From CAYOFK01 sp964403185 (GTDB lineage: Bacteria > Bacteroidota > Bacteroidia > Bacteroidales > VadinHA17), in the NCBI GenBank assembly GCA_964403185.1, contig CAYOFK010000065.1, positions 1-15,022 of the forward strand: DNA of 15,022 nucleotides. The letters are read 5' to 3'. Of the stretch, positions 14,701 through 15,022 are shown piece by piece. The position numbers were made by a program, and so were the translations under genes. The first letter of the stretch is position 1. Every line of letters begins with the position of its first letter. Under the pieces are notes generated by a model, which made no database searches, had not been told where the DNA came from, and saw only the letters and a list, made by a program, of their open reading frames with translations.

Positions 14701-15022
14701 ACCGGATTTAATACTTTTGGCGTGAATGTATAGGTTACAGTCTGAACAATGTCTGTATTGTTTATGATCAGATCTGTGAAGTTTACCGTTGTCAGATCCG
14801 TACCCGTCGGAGTGTAACCTGTAACACCAGGATCACTCGCCACCGTAATCAGGTCATATACCCAGGTGCCTGTCGTGGTGTTCGGGGTACTTATTGTAAT
14901 GGTGGTTCCAATGCCATCATTATTACAAATGGTATCTGAAGAGGCTACTACATTGATCTTTGGCTGCGGATTGATCCATATGGTTATGGTCGTGTCAACT
15001 CCGCTTTCACAGTAGGCCAGGC
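11733..15022 (-). CDS. Giant SprB-repeat surface protein with type B T9SS sorting domain (N-terminus outside window)
   Basis: The frame is open from the window edge to the TAA at 11733, giving about 1,095 visible residues of a secreted, multi-domain surface protein; the signal peptide and start are beyond 15022. In order it contains two to three PKD-like modules, nine SprB-type repeats and a C-terminal gliding-motility-associated (CHU_C) sorting domain. SprB itself is a mobile gliding adhesin, and many relatives are uncharacterised surface or extracellular proteins, so adhesin is likely but not proven. The first ATG/GTG-like codon inside the window (14843) is not a start, because the repeat pattern continues upstream without a stop. 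It is followed after 45 bases by its presumed secretion partner of the PorP/SprF family. Type IX secretion components themselves are not in this window. Confidence 0.93.
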   Translation of the reverse strand, partial: LAYCESGVDTTITIWINPQPKINVVASSDTICNNDGIGTTITISTPNTTTGTWVYDLITVASDPGVTGYTPTGTDLTTVNFTDLIINNTDIVQTVTYTFTPKVLNPVTGVAYCEDGMDTVLVIWVNPTPRVITTPDRERFCNGSTTNITLTTPTIVTDGIITFDFTAMPSGNPGDITGFTPNASGWVDGNTITDQLTNHTTDLQTVTYTIIPRTLGTGCADGPAIQVVVIVHPNPIDSIAILNNVSCYGFTDGELELVTAIWTNSDNFDIAWEGPNFYTSTDRIISGLITGNYIATVTDSLGCTGIDNEFINSPADIPLAAFSDTKAPLGLYNITCNGGSDGEIIFFISGGLYPPFNWWILDSAGDTTSSSFTHPMGPMVNLDFRVVSGLSADSYTVIIEDSQGCPREQILILTEPPPVSFDMNPAIITAPYHISCNGYSDGSINLTNVAGGNGGYTFMWSTSDGSGLTPADQNQTGLSAGTYTVVVTDVNGCFHPDSTILLEPAGIDLVDTIFSVSGDGYYNINCTGGSEGSIELILQGGSGSYYFSWTTADGSGLVPADRNQSGLTAGSYDVDVWDDSGCHKLYSFTLIEPAALSLSETLSVSIDGITNINCSGGNEGFIQLTVSGGSTGNYRYTWTAENGGSGIVQGLKDQAGLTAGDYLVVVTDTNGCTIKGTYILTEPEALLTQMTATQITCVSIPYYNDGTAAVTVSGGTGTGSYTYAWSNGGTSSTINNLVQGTYVVTVTDANNCTIVDSIELVNPPPLIIDAGISDYNGANITCNGASDGWINIDILSGTPGYTFTWTSDVGFGSGDQNISQLIAGRYTLHVDDANSCFGDTSIQISEPDVISIDVTTSQAPLGGFELNCFGDSTGTISLSISGGVGDFAAIWDDGPAGTERTNLKAGDYSVTVTDLNGCTALTEINISAPEPISSNSFVKDAFCPEKPDGEITLDVTGGVGSYVYEWSTGESSPQLSEIPAGEYFVMITDGNQCIEYDSIQVNSVHSQCLVIPNGFSPNGDGFNDTWRIGLIELYPETIIEIYNRWGEMVFRSEEGYPVEWDGRHRGRDLPVDSYHYVIDLKNGAKPVLGNVTIVR
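11736..11990 (-). other. C-terminal type B T9SS sorting domain (CHU_C)
   Basis: The last 85 residues begin with IPNGFSPNGDGFNDTWRI and continue with IEIYNRWGEMVF, VEWDGRHRGRDLPVDSYHYV and the final LGNVTIVR. This is the classic gliding-motility-associated C-terminal domain. Proteins with it are exported by the type IX system and usually need a PorP/SprF-like partner, which is the next gene. Sequence match to the domain is very clear. Confidence 0.95.
11997..14291 (-). repeat. Nine tandem SprB-type repeats within the surface protein
   Basis: Nine units of about 75-100 residues each follow the pattern NxxCxGxxDGxIxLxxxGG, a YxFxW strand, GLxAGxYxVxVTDxxGC and an xxxEPxxL linker. The opening cysteines are spaced 89, 100, 90, 88, 83, 85, 86 and 75 residues apart. 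All nine units keep both a cysteine near the start and one after the VTDxxG turn, 50-69 residues later. Units three and four are most alike, sharing DGSGLxPADxNQxGLxAGxY. Unit six replaces the CxGxxDG motif with CVSIPYYNDG. At the DNA level the copies are diverged, so this is an old protein repeat rather than a recent expansion. Confidence 0.92.
14316..15022 (-). repeat. PKD-like modules at the visible N-terminal end of the surface protein
   Basis: Modules of about 106-109 residues repeat the pattern AYCExGxDTxxxIWxNPxPxI, then a cysteine-containing CNxGxxTxITxxTP strand, then xGxTPxGxxx and xQTVTYTxxP. Two AYC units are visible, the first entering at the window edge, and a third, degenerate boundary occurs at GCADGPAIQVVVIVHPNP. 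They resemble the immunoglobulin-like or PKD-like spacers of large Bacteroidota surface proteins. More copies probably continue beyond position 15022. Confidence 0.75.

Overview
The window looks like Bacteroidota DNA. The strongest evidence is a very large multi-repeat surface protein ending in a type B type IX secretion (T9SS) sorting domain, followed immediately by a PorP/SprF-family outer-membrane partner. That pairing is characteristic of gliding and T9SS Bacteroidota. Weak or absent Shine-Dalgarno sequences and a single-chain glycyl-tRNA synthetase fit the same picture. I cannot name a genus.

Layout. Positions 1-474 (+) hold the 3' end of glycyl-tRNA synthetase, followed 11 bases later by a GT4-type glycosyltransferase (486-1826, +). 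A 123-base convergent spacer separates these from a minus-strand block that fills the rest of the window. Read in its own direction (high to low coordinates), that block starts with the surface protein, which enters from beyond position 15022 and ends at 11733. Next come the PorP/SprF-like protein (11687-10716) and a 97-base spacer. After the spacer is a glycan-biosynthesis operon: a Wzx-type flippase, a zinc-knuckle SAM methyltransferase cut by a 100-N assembly gap, WbjC/FnlB/CapF, WbjD/FnlC/CapG, a GT4 glycosyltransferase, a CapA-family protein, an ATP-grasp protein and a final GT4 glycosyltransferase. From WbjC onward most junctions are 4-base stop/start overlaps, so this part is almost certainly co-transcribed and translationally coupled.

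How it works together. WbjC and WbjD are the second and third enzymes of UDP-N-acetyl-L-fucosamine (UDP-L-FucNAc) synthesis. The first enzyme (WbjB/FnlA/CapE) usually lies directly upstream of wbjC, which is exactly where the gap falls. The glycosyltransferases would build a repeat unit containing that sugar, and the flippase would move it across the inner membrane. The CapA and ATP-grasp genes are the least explained part. Their coupling inside a sugar operon suggests that the glycan may be decorated with an amino acid or other carboxylate, but this is inference. No polymerase (Wzy) or priming transferase is visible, so the pathway needs genes from outside the window or inside the gap. No tRNA, rRNA, CRISPR array or insertion sequence was recognised, and no intergenic stretch exceeds 300 bases.
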